From Bacteroidota bacterium (lineage in GTDB: Bacteria > Bacteroidota > Ignavibacteria > Ignavibacteriales > Ignavibacteriaceae): a stretch of DNA of 37,862 bases. This document shows positions 1-9,979 of this stretch, in pieces. The first letter of the stretch is position 1. Each line of letters opens with the position of its first letter. The translations under genes were made by a program, and so were the position numbers. The stretch covers positions 1-37,862 of the forward strand of contig JAJYCM010000002.1 in NCBI GenBank assembly GCA_021778375.1, given 5' to 3'. The notes under the pieces are model-generated. The model ran no database searches, was not told the origin of the DNA, and saw only the letters and a program-made list of their open reading frames with translations.

Positions 1-2
1 CA

Positions 3-659
3 CTCGAATTTCAACCCGGCACAAAATGGAATTACGGTTATAGCGTTGATGTACTCGGAAGACTGGTGGAAGTTGTTTCAGGATTGAGCTTGAATCAATT
101 TTTTCAGAAATATATTTTTAAGCCCCTTGGTATGAACGATACATACTTTTATTTGCCTAAAGATAAATACAAGCGCCTTGAAAAACTTTATATGATGATC
201 AAACCCGGTCATTTAACCGAAGTAAATGAATCCTATCCAAATTCAAACGGTACATTGTTTATGGGCGGAGGCGGGCTTTCATCAACTGCTTATGATTACG
301 CTTTATTTCTGCAGATGCTGTTAAACGGCGGAGAATTAAACGGTAAACGTCTTTTAAGCGAAACTACTATTAAGATGATGACGGAAAATCAAATAGGCGA
401 TTTGGAATGCGGCAGTCTTTTTATTCCCAAAGGAGGAGATAAGTTCGGATTAGGTTTTGAGATTATTTCAAAACCCGGAAGCATTCAAATCCCCATTCCT
501 GAAGGCTCATACGGATGGGGCGGTACTTTCGGTTCATTATATTGGGTTGATCCGGTAAACAAAATTGTTGCTCAACTTGTTCTTCAGGGCAGTCCGAACA
601 GTTATAACGAGATAAGAGAGAAATTTATTGCATTAGTGTATCAGGCCGTAATAAAATAA
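3..659 (+). CDS. Beta-lactamase-related serine hydrolase (class C beta-lactamase/PBP-like), 3' part; the gene starts upstream of the window
   Basis: Frame 3 is open from the window edge (LEFQPGTKWNYGYSVDVLGRLVEVVSG...) and continues as ORF 66-659. The FQPGTKWNYGYSVDVLGRLVE and PLGMNDTYF motifs are typical of the family. Confidence 0.85.
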   Translation, partial: LEFQPGTKWNYGYSVDVLGRLVEVVSGLSLNQFFQKYIFKPLGMNDTYFYLPKDKYKRLEKLYMMIKPGHLTEVNESYPNSNGTLFMGGGGLSSTAYDYALFLQMLLNGGELNGKRLLSETTIKMMTENQIGDLECGSLFIPKGGDKFGLGFEIISKPGSIQIPIPEGSYGWGGTFGSLYWVDPVNKIVAQLVLQGSPNSYNEIREKFIALVYQAVIK

Positions 660-697
660 AATATTAAAATTATTTCTTTAAGTTGGGGGAACTATAA

Positions 698-2200
698 ATG
701 ATCAAGCGTCTACCAATATTGTTGTTATTCGTTACAATATTTAATAGCCTTGTATTACCGTCGCCCAAAATTCCTGTGAAGTCTTTCACTAAACAGGAAG
801 ACGGTGTGTTATTTAAAACGGAACCCGGTCTGCTGAAACTGCAGGTCTGTACGGATAAGATGATACGGGTTATATATACGCCGAAAGACAAATTGCCGGA
901 AAAGATGGACAGTCATGCCGTTGCGAGATTTCAATGGTGTAAAGTTCCTTTCAACATAACACAGGAAAAAGACGAGATAATATTGCATACTGATAAATTA
1001 CAGGTGATTGTAAACAAAGAAAGCGGTGCAGTAAGTTTCTATGACAAGACCGGAAAGACTCTTTTACAGGAGGTTCCTAGCGGCGGAAAGGTGATGCATC
1101 CTAAGAGGATGAAAATCGATATCTTATACAATTTTAAGCAGAAATTTTTAAGTCCTCCCGATGAAAATTTTTACGGCTTGGGAGGACAAATGCACGGATA
1201 TATGAATTTCAAAGGGCAAACTGTGGAGCTATGGCAAAACAATACTACCAAATCGAATCCTGTAATTTATTCAAACAAAGGTTATTTATTGTTCTGGAAT
1301 AATGCCTCAGAAGGATTTTTCCAGGGATGGCCTAAAATAAAAATAATTCCCTCAACACAGTTTTTTACTCCGAACGAAGATAAACATGGTTTACGCGGGG
1401 AATATTTCCAAAATGAAGATTTTACCGACCTTAAGCAGGTTCGCGTAGATAGCTGCATTAATTTTAATTGGGGGCTTGAAAAACCGGTAGGTTCTATTAA
1501 TCCCAAAGCCTATGCGGTAAGGTGGACAGGCAAGATAAAAACCCTTGACAAGACAGGCTATTATACATTCTATACTAAAAGCGATTTCAGAATAAGACTG
1601 TGGATAGACGGAAAGATGGTTATTGAGAATTGGCTTGTTCATAATAAATGTTACGATAGCGGAAAGATATGGTTAAAAGCAAATACCGATTATAATATAA
1701 AAGTTGAATATAACGCCGACCAACCAGGCGTTTCAATAATGAAACTATACTGGATCCCTCCGCATAAACCCGCGAAGGAAGTATCATGGCATTTCACTCT
1801 TGGAAACGCCATTGATTATTATTTTATATACGGTCCGTCGATGGATGAGCAGATAGTCGGCTACCGGATGATTACCGGAAATGCGCCGCTTATGCCAAAA
1901 TGGGCTTACGGATTATTTCACAGTCAGGCAATGTCAAAAGACAATACTATTCCGGCTACTCAGAAAGATATTGAGGGACTAGTAAACGGATACAGATCCA
2001 GAAAAATTCCTATCGATGTGGTTGTGCAAGATTTTCATTACTGGCCGCAAGGGATGATGGGCTCGCATCTATTTCGTGCCTACACGCATCCGAATCCAAA
2101 GGAAATGGTAGATTTTATACATGAAAATAATATGCATTTCATGATATCGGTTTGGCCGAGTTTTAATAATAATAGTCCCGCAAACATGATGTTGAGATAA
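698..2200 (+). pseudogene. GH31 alpha-glycosidase (alpha-xylosidase-like) with PA14 insert, truncated within the catalytic barrel
   Basis: Signal peptide, GH31 N-terminal domain (FYGLGGQMHGYMNFKGQTVELWQNN), PA14 insert (GLRGEYFQNEDF...IRLWIDGKMVIENW), barrel start (YRMITGNAPLMPKWAYGLFHSQ, MHFMISVWPSF). It stops right after ISVWPSFNNNSPANMMLR, before the catalytic Asp residues expected in GH31. Confidence 0.8.
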
Positions 2201-3465
2201 AGGGGGATGTTAAGAAAAACTTCCGGCTTCTTAACAAGGGATCTTACATACTAAAGGCCCATTGGAAAAAAATTGTATGGCTGAATCCCCAAGGAAAAAT
2301 TCAAATTAAGCAATTAAAATATAATGACAAATGGAGTGCTTTAGGAGAACCGCTGCGTTCTTTTAATTCTTTCTTTTGCGCTTATCCTTATATAGGTGGA
2401 AACGATGCATTAATACTGCACCGAGTAACCGGGAAGTTTAACGGAAAAGCATTTAATAAAGTAGGATTTTCCGCCATCGGACATAAAGGTAATAAAACCG
2501 AACTGGTACTTGTTCCTTTAATTCAGAGTGACGTAATAAAAGCAGGAAGCTCAATAGAACTGGATTGCATTTTAATGCCTTACGGAGACGATGCTTCATC
2601 ATATATCGAACCAATGCAGGAAGCTGTACGCTGCGGTCTTTCTCATCAAGAATTGGCAGATGCGGGAATTGATACTTCCGGTACAAACTTGAAAATATTC
2701 GGTCCTGAAGTGCATGTAAGTCACGGTGAATTAATCCGAGATCTTCCTCCTATAATAAGAGCAAAAGATAATTGGGCTGCATTCAATTACAAAGGCGGAC
2801 ATAATAAAATATCACTGGTGGTAAAGGGATTCTCATCCTATAAATTGCCGTTGTTAAGGGACGGTTCGGAGTTTATCGATTTGCAGGTTTTAGGAGGCGA
2901 TGGATATCAGGTTGTTAAAGATAAAGACGGTAATTATTGCTTTGTTTTTGCTGCGGGAGCAAGAACAACCAGGGCAGGCGGAAAATGGAAAACTGAAACG
3001 CACTCGTTTATTGTAACGGAAGCAGTTTCAAAAGGCAATATAAAATCGGTAAAATCATTAAACGGAGAAGTTAAACTAAAAATATCGGGAAAAGGAATGA
3101 CTAAATTAAAAAGCCCGCGAATATGGTGTCCGGCTAATAATTTAAAGAATGCCAAAGAATCAGTTTATACATCCGAATTTAATTCTAACGAAGCTGAAAC
3201 AATTCCTGTTGAATTGACTACGGATGCGGATTCATTATTATGCAATGTAAACTCATATTCTTCTCAAGGATTTCAAATGACAATATCTTGCAGTAAAAAT
3301 ATATTGTTCCGGGGAAGCGGATTAAATCCGGATTCGGAATATCTTATTAAAATGGAAGGTAAAGAATTAAAATTCAACACAAATGAATTGGGCGAATATC
3401 AATTTACAGCTCCGGCAGGAAAAAATATTACATTAAAATGTTCTACGGAAAGAAAGGCAGAATAA
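2176..3465 (+). pseudogene. C-terminal portion of an uncharacterised secreted/hydrolase-like protein, 5' end missing
   Basis: Frame 1 is open from just after the in-frame TAG at 2173 to 3465 (...KGDVKKNFRLLNKGSYILKAHWKKIVWLNPQGK...MPYGDDASSYIEPMQEAVRCG...). It reads as coding well upstream of the ORF-track ATG at 2575 and does not resemble GH31 C-terminal domains. Confidence 0.55.
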
Positions 3466-3466
3466 T

Positions 3467-5842
3467 ATGCTCGGAAGATTATTAATTTTAACCGGATTGC
3501 TTCTTACATTTTCCGGTAGACTTTCATTTGCTCAAGAAGGGCATGTTTATAAACTTGATGTATCAGGAAAAGGACTAAGACCTCAATATTCAACAGTCAA
3601 GGGTTGGGGCGGAAAAAATCTTAAAGGCGATGTAATCCGCGCAAATTCATATTACTTTGAGTATAACGGAAAGCCCATGTCAATTGTAGCCGGAGAATTT
3701 CAGCCTCAGCGCTATCCGGAATCGGAATGGGAAGACGCAATTATAAAGATGAAAGCCGCCGGACTGAATACAATTTCATCTTATATATACTGGACTTTGA
3801 TAGAGCCGGAGCCGGGTAAATTTGATTTTACCGGGCGCAACAATATTAGGCGATATGCCGAGCTATGTAAAAAGCACGGAATGCGTATCTTCCTCAGACC
3901 CGGACCTTTTAATAATTCGGAAATATTAATAGGTGGCTTGCCAGCGTGGTTTTATGGTAAACCTTGTACCGAACGAAGCAATCAGAAGGCTTACTTAAAT
4001 TACGTAAAAAGATATTATACCAAACTGGCAGAACAATTGAAGGGATATTTCTGGGACCAGGGCGGTAATATTATAGCGGTCCAGCCCGAAAATGAGCTTG
4101 GTCTCGCACCAGATAGCTGGAATACATTGTTTCAAGGAGGAGTGGATGACGGTTACAAGGGGCCGAAGGGTAATGAGTATACTGAAGAGTATTACAACTT
4201 GTACAAGATTGCACATGAAGCCGGAATGCTCAGTCCAATTTATACTGTAACATCATGGGGAGCAACGGGACCTTTACCCACAAAAAGATTTATGCCCACA
4301 TACGGCGGTTATATGTATTTAGGCCCACCCGGAGAAAAAAATTCTCCGCTTACACTTTTCAGCAGTCAAGGAAATCAGTTCATTGGAAAAGTACCGGTCG
4401 GTTTTTGCGAAATAGGAACAGGTTCACCGGACAGGGAAGATTTCAGACCGAATCCTCCGGAAGCTTCTTATTTGAGCACCGCGATGGGATTGTTCGGGGG
4501 AACGCCGACAACTTTTATGGGATATTACATGTTCCACGGCGGAAGTGATCCGATGCATCCGGTATACGGTTTCATGCCTAAATTTTACGGATTGCCTTTG
4601 ATATCATACGATTTTAACGCGCCGATAGGTGAATATGGAAATATCAGATCATCTTATTATTTCCTTCGGCCTTTTAATTTATTCCTTCAAAACTTTGTTG
4701 ACGAATATGCCGACGGCGAAGTGGTAAAACAATCTGATCCGGTTACTAATCCGGAAGATGACAGACTGAGAGTAATAGCAAAATCTAATAATGACAGCGG
4801 ATTTATCTTCGCAATGAATTACGGAAATATTCACCCGCTCTCGGATAAGAATAACATTCATTTTGAAATAACAACTTCCGAAGGTAATTTGGAATTTCCG
4901 AAATATGAAAGTCTTAATATTAAATCTGGCGACTTTGCGATAATACCTTTTAATCTTAAGCTTTCAAACGGGGTAAAACTTGTTTATGCAACTGCCTGGC
5001 CTTTTATTAAAATAATTAGGAACGGTGAACAATGGATATTCTTTCATGATATTTCAGGATGTAATGCGGAATTTAAATTAGAGACCAAAAACCTTATTAA
5101 TGTTGAAATAAATGGCGGAAGTAAAGTAGGCGAAGATACGTGGTCGTTAAAGGCTGGAAGAAATAGCGAGATCATTATTACCGGAAAAAACAAAGAAAAA
5201 TCTCATCTGGTATTATTGACTGAAGGAGATGCTGAACATATAACGGAAATAAATCGCAAGAATAAAAAAATGCTTGTATTAAGCGGTCAGCCTGCATTAG
5301 AGGACGGCAAAGATTATAAAATATGTTCCTTGGGAAAAAATAAGATTACGTTTGATCTGTTCCCTTCCAGCGAAAAGATTGAAGCAGACGGACAAACACT
5401 TAAGGGGGTGGAAGACGGACTTTTCGATAGATTCACGTTTGAAACTGCACCTAGAAAATTAAAATATTCGGTAGATTCGGTTAATGAAGAGAAAACTGTA
5501 GTGCGGATGGATAAAGCCGAATTTAAGGGTTTAAATAATATTTATATGAGTGTGGATTATGACGGGAATATATGCCGGCTTTTTGATATCAGTAAAGGTC
5601 TGCTTATCGGGGATAGTTATTACAAGGGAAAGCCATGGAATTTAAGTCTTAAGAGATTTGAAAAACAGCTTAATGGAGATGGTGTAATGCTTCGCATCGC
5701 ACCCCGGTTGGAAGGGGCTAAAGAAGAGACTACCCAAAACGGAATATTATTAGATTTGAATCAGATTACGGCAAGTAATAAACTTCATATTAAGAAGGTG
5801 GATCTTATTCCTGAGTATAAATTCACTTTCAAATTATTCTAG
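3467..5842 (+). CDS. GH35-like beta-galactosidase, secreted
   Basis: Signal peptide MLGRLLILTGLLLTFSGRLSFAQ. GH35 motifs include GKPMSIVAGEFQPQRYPESEWEDAIIKMKAAGLNTISSYIYWTLIEPEPGKFDFTG, a probable acid/base in VQPENEL and a probable nucleophile in VGFCEIGTGS. Confidence 0.85.
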   Translation: MLGRLLILTGLLLTFSGRLSFAQEGHVYKLDVSGKGLRPQYSTVKGWGGKNLKGDVIRANSYYFEYNGKPMSIVAGEFQPQRYPESEWEDAIIKMKAAGLNTISSYIYWTLIEPEPGKFDFTGRNNIRRYAELCKKHGMRIFLRPGPFNNSEILIGGLPAWFYGKPCTERSNQKAYLNYVKRYYTKLAEQLKGYFWDQGGNIIAVQPENELGLAPDSWNTLFQGGVDDGYKGPKGNEYTEEYYNLYKIAHEAGMLSPIYTVTSWGATGPLPTKRFMPTYGGYMYLGPPGEKNSPLTLFSSQGNQFIGKVPVGFCEIGTGSPDREDFRPNPPEASYLSTAMGLFGGTPTTFMGYYMFHGGSDPMHPVYGFMPKFYGLPLISYDFNAPIGEYGNIRSSYYFLRPFNLFLQNFVDEYADGEVVKQSDPVTNPEDDRLRVIAKSNNDSGFIFAMNYGNIHPLSDKNNIHFEITTSEGNLEFPKYESLNIKSGDFAIIPFNLKLSNGVKLVYATAWPFIKIIRNGEQWIFFHDISGCNAEFKLETKNLINVEINGGSKVGEDTWSLKAGRNSEIIITGKNKEKSHLVLLTEGDAEHITEINRKNKKMLVLSGQPALEDGKDYKICSLGKNKITFDLFPSSEKIEADGQTLKGVEDGLFDRFTFETAPRKLKYSVDSVNEEKTVVRMDKAEFKGLNNIYMSVDYDGNICRLFDISKGLLIGDSYYKGKPWNLSLKRFEKQLNGDGVMLRIAPRLEGAKEETTQNGILLDLNQITASNKLHIKKVDLIPEYKFTFKLF

Positions 5843-6075
5843 ATGTTCATTTTACGATAGTATGGTTGCAATTGCTGATAGTATTTACGGACTTTACGAC
5901 AATCGTTTTTGCGGTATTCGTATCGGAGGTAACAACGCATATTAAAGTTATCATTGCTGCAAGGTTTCAGAATTGGGATGTAAATTTTACCAGATCAGGA
6001 AACGAATTTTTAGTCCTATTAGAAAAGATTATTGAAAATTCTTAAACTCTTTACAAAACAAAGAAAGTACTATTT

Positions 6076-8616
6076 ATGAAATTGTTTGCATTATTTATTA
6101 CGTTAGTAGTTTGTACTTCTGGCTATGCTCAAAAGGGATCACAGCAAGACATTTATTCGAGAAAGAATAATGAAAAAGTAGAAGCTATTATAAAACAAAT
6201 GACGCTTGAAGAAAAAATAAAGATGTTACTTGGTAGTGCTGATGATCGCGTAGGAATGGAAGGTGTTTCAAGGCTTGGAATTCCAATTATGCAGTTTTCT
6301 GACGGTCCGCGTGGACCTCACGGACCTGTCGGTTATCCAGCAGGTATAAGCATGGGAGCTTCATTTAATCCAAATCTTTTAAGGGAAGAGGCGACCGCAA
6401 TGGGTAAGGAATGCAGGGCAAAAGGAATAGGTATGCTGTTAGGTCCGGCGGTTAATATAGACCGGGATCCGTTGGGAGCCCGCTTTTTTGAATATTTTAC
6501 TGAAGACCCGTATTTGGATGCAAAGTTAGCTGTTGCCTTTATTCAGGGGGTTCAAAGCCAGCATGTGGCCGCCTGTGTAAAGCATTTTGTTTGCAATAAT
6601 CGGGATTGGAATCGAAATAATTATATGTCGATGGTAGATAAGCGTACGCTTCATGAAATTTATTTTCCAGCATTTAAAGCCTCAGTAATTGATGGAGATG
6701 TAAAAACAATCATGACCGCAGTAAATGGGCTAAATGATACCTTTTGCAGTGACAGTTATTATTTAATTACGCATATCTTAAAAAACAGATGGGGATTTAA
6801 AGGATTTGTTCGAACCGATGGATTCGGAACACGATCCACAGTTAAAGCAGCAATGGCAGGTTTAGATATGGCAATACCTTATTCTAAAAATTCGCTTTTC
6901 GGTAAACCTTTACTTGAAGCAGTTAAAGAGGGCAAAGTTCCAATCAGTGTAATAAATGATAAGGTTCGCAGAATACTTAGTGTAATGGATTGGGCAGGAA
7001 ATTTAGAAAAAGGAGGTATAAAGGCAACCGGTACATTTGACACTACAGCTCATGAAAACATTGAGCTTAGAGCGGCAGAGGAAGGCTTAGTTTTATTGAA
7101 AAACAAAAATAATGTTTTACCCCTTAATAGAAATAAAATCAAAAACATACTGGTCTTGGGACCGAATGCTAACAAAAGATTTTGTGTCCCTGGTCTTGGT
7201 GGGAGTTCATGGGTCGGATCTCCGGATGAAGTTACAGTATTAAAAGGAATTGAAAATCTTGCAGGTCCAAAAGTTAAAGTCAAATACTTTTCTGCCAATG
7301 CCCTTGGAGGTTATCAAGCGATTAATGAAAAGTATTTAAGGACAGTAGATGGAAAGAATGGATTTACAGCAAAATATTATAACGGTGAGATAAGCGGGAC
7401 TCCTATTATTACTAGGTTTGAAAAAAATGTTGATTTTAACTGGGAGATGAGATCGCCGGATGTCCAAAAAATTCATACTGATAATTTTAGCGCGCAATTT
7501 ACGACAACAATAATTCCGCCTGAAACAGGTACATATATTTTAAGAATAAAGGCTGATGATAATGCCCAAATGTATGTAGATCCAGTAGGAGGCGCACCAA
7601 TAGCAGTTACCTCGAATAATGGAAAGAATGGAGTAGGGGAAGGTACGGCAACTGTTCAGATGGTTAAGGGGCAGCCATTTTTTCTAAGAATTGATTATCA
7701 CGAGAATACCGGAGATGCAAGCTGCTATCTTGACTGGCAATTACCTAAAGATAAAAAGGATGTAGAAGCAGAGACAAAAAGTCTAGATAAAGAATTAAAG
7801 CAAGCAGATGCTGTAGTTTTTGTAGGCGGGATAGATCATAGTTTGGATTCAGAGGGACGTGACCGAATAAACATAGATTTCCCAAAATCACAAGAGGAGT
7901 TAATAAATCATATAGCAAAGAAGAATCCAAATACTATTGTAGTATTGATAAACGGATCTCCGCTTGTATTGGGAGGATGGATAGAGAATGTTCCATCAGT
8001 ATTAGAGGCTTGGTACGGAGGCAGCCGGGCAGGCACAGCGGTAGCTAAAGCATTATTCGGAGATATTGATCCTTCAGGAAGACTGCCTTTTACCTGGCCC
8101 AAGGAATTAAAAGATTCACCTTCACATGCAATCGGAAGTGAGAATAAAGATTTCGTGTATTATAAGGAAGGTATTCTGGAAGGATACAGATATTATCTTA
8201 CGAAAAATGTAAAACCGGAATTTCCGTTTGGCTACGGATTAAGTTACACTACTTTTAAGTATTCGAATCTAAGTATTACTAAGAACGAAAACGGATCAAT
8301 AAATGTAAGATTTGAATTAACGAATACAGGAAATCGGGAAGGGGCAGAAGTAGCACAGCTTTATATACATGAAGAGAAGCCATCGGTGGAAATGCCTCTG
8401 CGTCAGCTTAAAGGTTTCAAAAAGGTATTTCTAAAACCAGGAGAAACAAAAACAATTTCCCTAAATCTAAACCCGATTGATTTCGCATATTATGATGTTA
8501 ACCGGAAAGCATGGCATGTAGAAGCCGGGCAATATGATATACAGATTGGAGCTTCCTGCAGTAATATTAAATTATCACATCAATTAAAAATGACTGATAG
8601 TATAATCGCTGATTAA
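6076..8616 (+). CDS. GH3 beta-glycosidase with inserted PA14 domain, secreted
   Basis: Signal peptide; MTLEEKIKMLLG, SDGPRGPHG, KHFVCNNRDWNR, probable nucleophile region GFVRTDGFGTR; PA14 insert (GFTAKYYNGEISGTPI...AQMYVDPVGG); C-terminal fibronectin III-like domain. Confidence 0.93.
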   Translation: MKLFALFITLVVCTSGYAQKGSQQDIYSRKNNEKVEAIIKQMTLEEKIKMLLGSADDRVGMEGVSRLGIPIMQFSDGPRGPHGPVGYPAGISMGASFNPNLLREEATAMGKECRAKGIGMLLGPAVNIDRDPLGARFFEYFTEDPYLDAKLAVAFIQGVQSQHVAACVKHFVCNNRDWNRNNYMSMVDKRTLHEIYFPAFKASVIDGDVKTIMTAVNGLNDTFCSDSYYLITHILKNRWGFKGFVRTDGFGTRSTVKAAMAGLDMAIPYSKNSLFGKPLLEAVKEGKVPISVINDKVRRILSVMDWAGNLEKGGIKATGTFDTTAHENIELRAAEEGLVLLKNKNNVLPLNRNKIKNILVLGPNANKRFCVPGLGGSSWVGSPDEVTVLKGIENLAGPKVKVKYFSANALGGYQAINEKYLRTVDGKNGFTAKYYNGEISGTPIITRFEKNVDFNWEMRSPDVQKIHTDNFSAQFTTTIIPPETGTYILRIKADDNAQMYVDPVGGAPIAVTSNNGKNGVGEGTATVQMVKGQPFFLRIDYHENTGDASCYLDWQLPKDKKDVEAETKSLDKELKQADAVVFVGGIDHSLDSEGRDRINIDFPKSQEELINHIAKKNPNTIVVLINGSPLVLGGWIENVPSVLEAWYGGSRAGTAVAKALFGDIDPSGRLPFTWPKELKDSPSHAIGSENKDFVYYKEGILEGYRYYLTKNVKPEFPFGYGLSYTTFKYSNLSITKNENGSINVRFELTNTGNREGAEVAQLYIHEEKPSVEMPLRQLKGFKKVFLKPGETKTISLNLNPIDFAYYDVNRKAWHVEAGQYDIQIGASCSNIKLSHQLKMTDSIIAD

Positions 8617-8639
8617 TTCATTATTAAGAAGACCATAAT

Positions 8640-9875
8640 ATGGTAGAGAAAAAATTATTTTTTGAAATATTTTTAATATTATTCTTTGTGATATTATTCC
8701 CGCTTCAAAATTCTTTTCCTCAGAATAATCGAAATAATACTGGAATTTTAGTAAAAAATAATTTATCTAAAAGTAAATACGATATTGCCGCGTTTTATTG
8801 GCCCGACTATCATTATGAGCCGAGACTGAAGTTTATCTTTCCAGGTAAAAAAGGCGAATGGGAAACTGTTTGGAACGCAAAACCCAAAGGGAAAGGAGAA
8901 TACCAACCTAGAGTTCCCCTTTGGGGCTATCAGAATGAAGCTGATCCTAAGGTAATGGACGAAAAAATCAAAGAAGCCGTTTTGCACGATGTTAACGTTT
9001 TCATTTTCGATTGGTACTGGTTTAACGATAAACCGCTGCTTGAAGACTGCCTTAATAACGGATTCTTAAAAGCCAATCATAACAGAATGAAGTTTTACAT
9101 AATGTGGGCTAACCACAATGCCACCTCCTACTGGAATTATAAGGACGCAAAAAAGGATTCAGTTTATTGGACAGGTAAAGTAAATATGAATGTATTTAAA
9201 AATATTGTGAACAGAATAATAAAGAAATATTTTTCTAAGCCCTCATATTATAAAATCAACGGTAAACCTGTGTTCGCGATATACCAGCTTGACAATCTAA
9301 TAAACGGATTAGGGGGACCGGAAGCAACAAAGAGAGCGCTGAAATATTTCGAGAAGAAGACTGTAGAAGCCGGATTTCCGGGCTTACATTTACAATCAAT
9401 ACTCTGGAGTGCTGTACCTAATAGTATTAAGATTGCTAACGATGTTTTAGTGAAAGGGCAGAATAAAGTTCTGGATTATTTCGGCTTTGATAGTTTTACC
9501 AACTACACTTGGGCTCATTTAGTAAAACCGGAAGGTGACTATGATAAATGGGCTGATGCAAGTACATATATTTGGAAGACATACAGCAAGAAATTTAATA
9601 TCCCGTATTTTCCGCAAGTCTCAATCGATTGGGATAACAATCCAAGGTACCCGGCATCTGTTAAAACTCCTTATATAACGAATTCCGGTCCTGAGAAATT
9701 TAAGAAATATCTAATTAAAGCAAAGGGATACTTAGATGAACATCCTGACCAGCCAAAATTAATAACCATTAATGCCTGGAACGAATGGACGGAGGGTAGT
9801 TATTTGGAACCGGATAAAAAATTCGGTTATGGATATTTGGACGCAATTAAGCAGGTCTTTGAGCCCGCTAAATAA
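8640..9875 (+). CDS. WbsX-like / GH99-like TIM-barrel protein, secreted
   Basis: N-terminal hydrophobic signal; AAFYWPDYHYEPR, FIFDWYWFNDKPLLEDCLNNGFL, FYIMWANHNAT and terminal INAWNEWTEGSYLEPD are WbsX-family hallmarks. Confidence 0.85.
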   Translation: MVEKKLFFEIFLILFFVILFPLQNSFPQNNRNNTGILVKNNLSKSKYDIAAFYWPDYHYEPRLKFIFPGKKGEWETVWNAKPKGKGEYQPRVPLWGYQNEADPKVMDEKIKEAVLHDVNVFIFDWYWFNDKPLLEDCLNNGFLKANHNRMKFYIMWANHNATSYWNYKDAKKDSVYWTGKVNMNVFKNIVNRIIKKYFSKPSYYKINGKPVFAIYQLDNLINGLGGPEATKRALKYFEKKTVEAGFPGLHLQSILWSAVPNSIKIANDVLVKGQNKVLDYFGFDSFTNYTWAHLVKPEGDYDKWADASTYIWKTYSKKFNIPYFPQVSIDWDNNPRYPASVKTPYITNSGPEKFKKYLIKAKGYLDEHPDQPKLITINAWNEWTEGSYLEPDKKFGYGYLDAIKQVFEPAK

Positions 9876-9979
9876 TTATTGTATAGTATACTTAATGCAA
9901 ACAGTAAGGTAATAGCAAATGCATAAATGCTCTTTGTACTTTATTTAATTAAAGAGAATCTTCTTAAAAGGAAATAAGA

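Noticed and set aside
4255-4548. 97-aa plus-strand ORF in an alternative frame of the GH35 gene
   Set aside because: Overlaps a clearly better frame; low-complexity basic translation with no family match.
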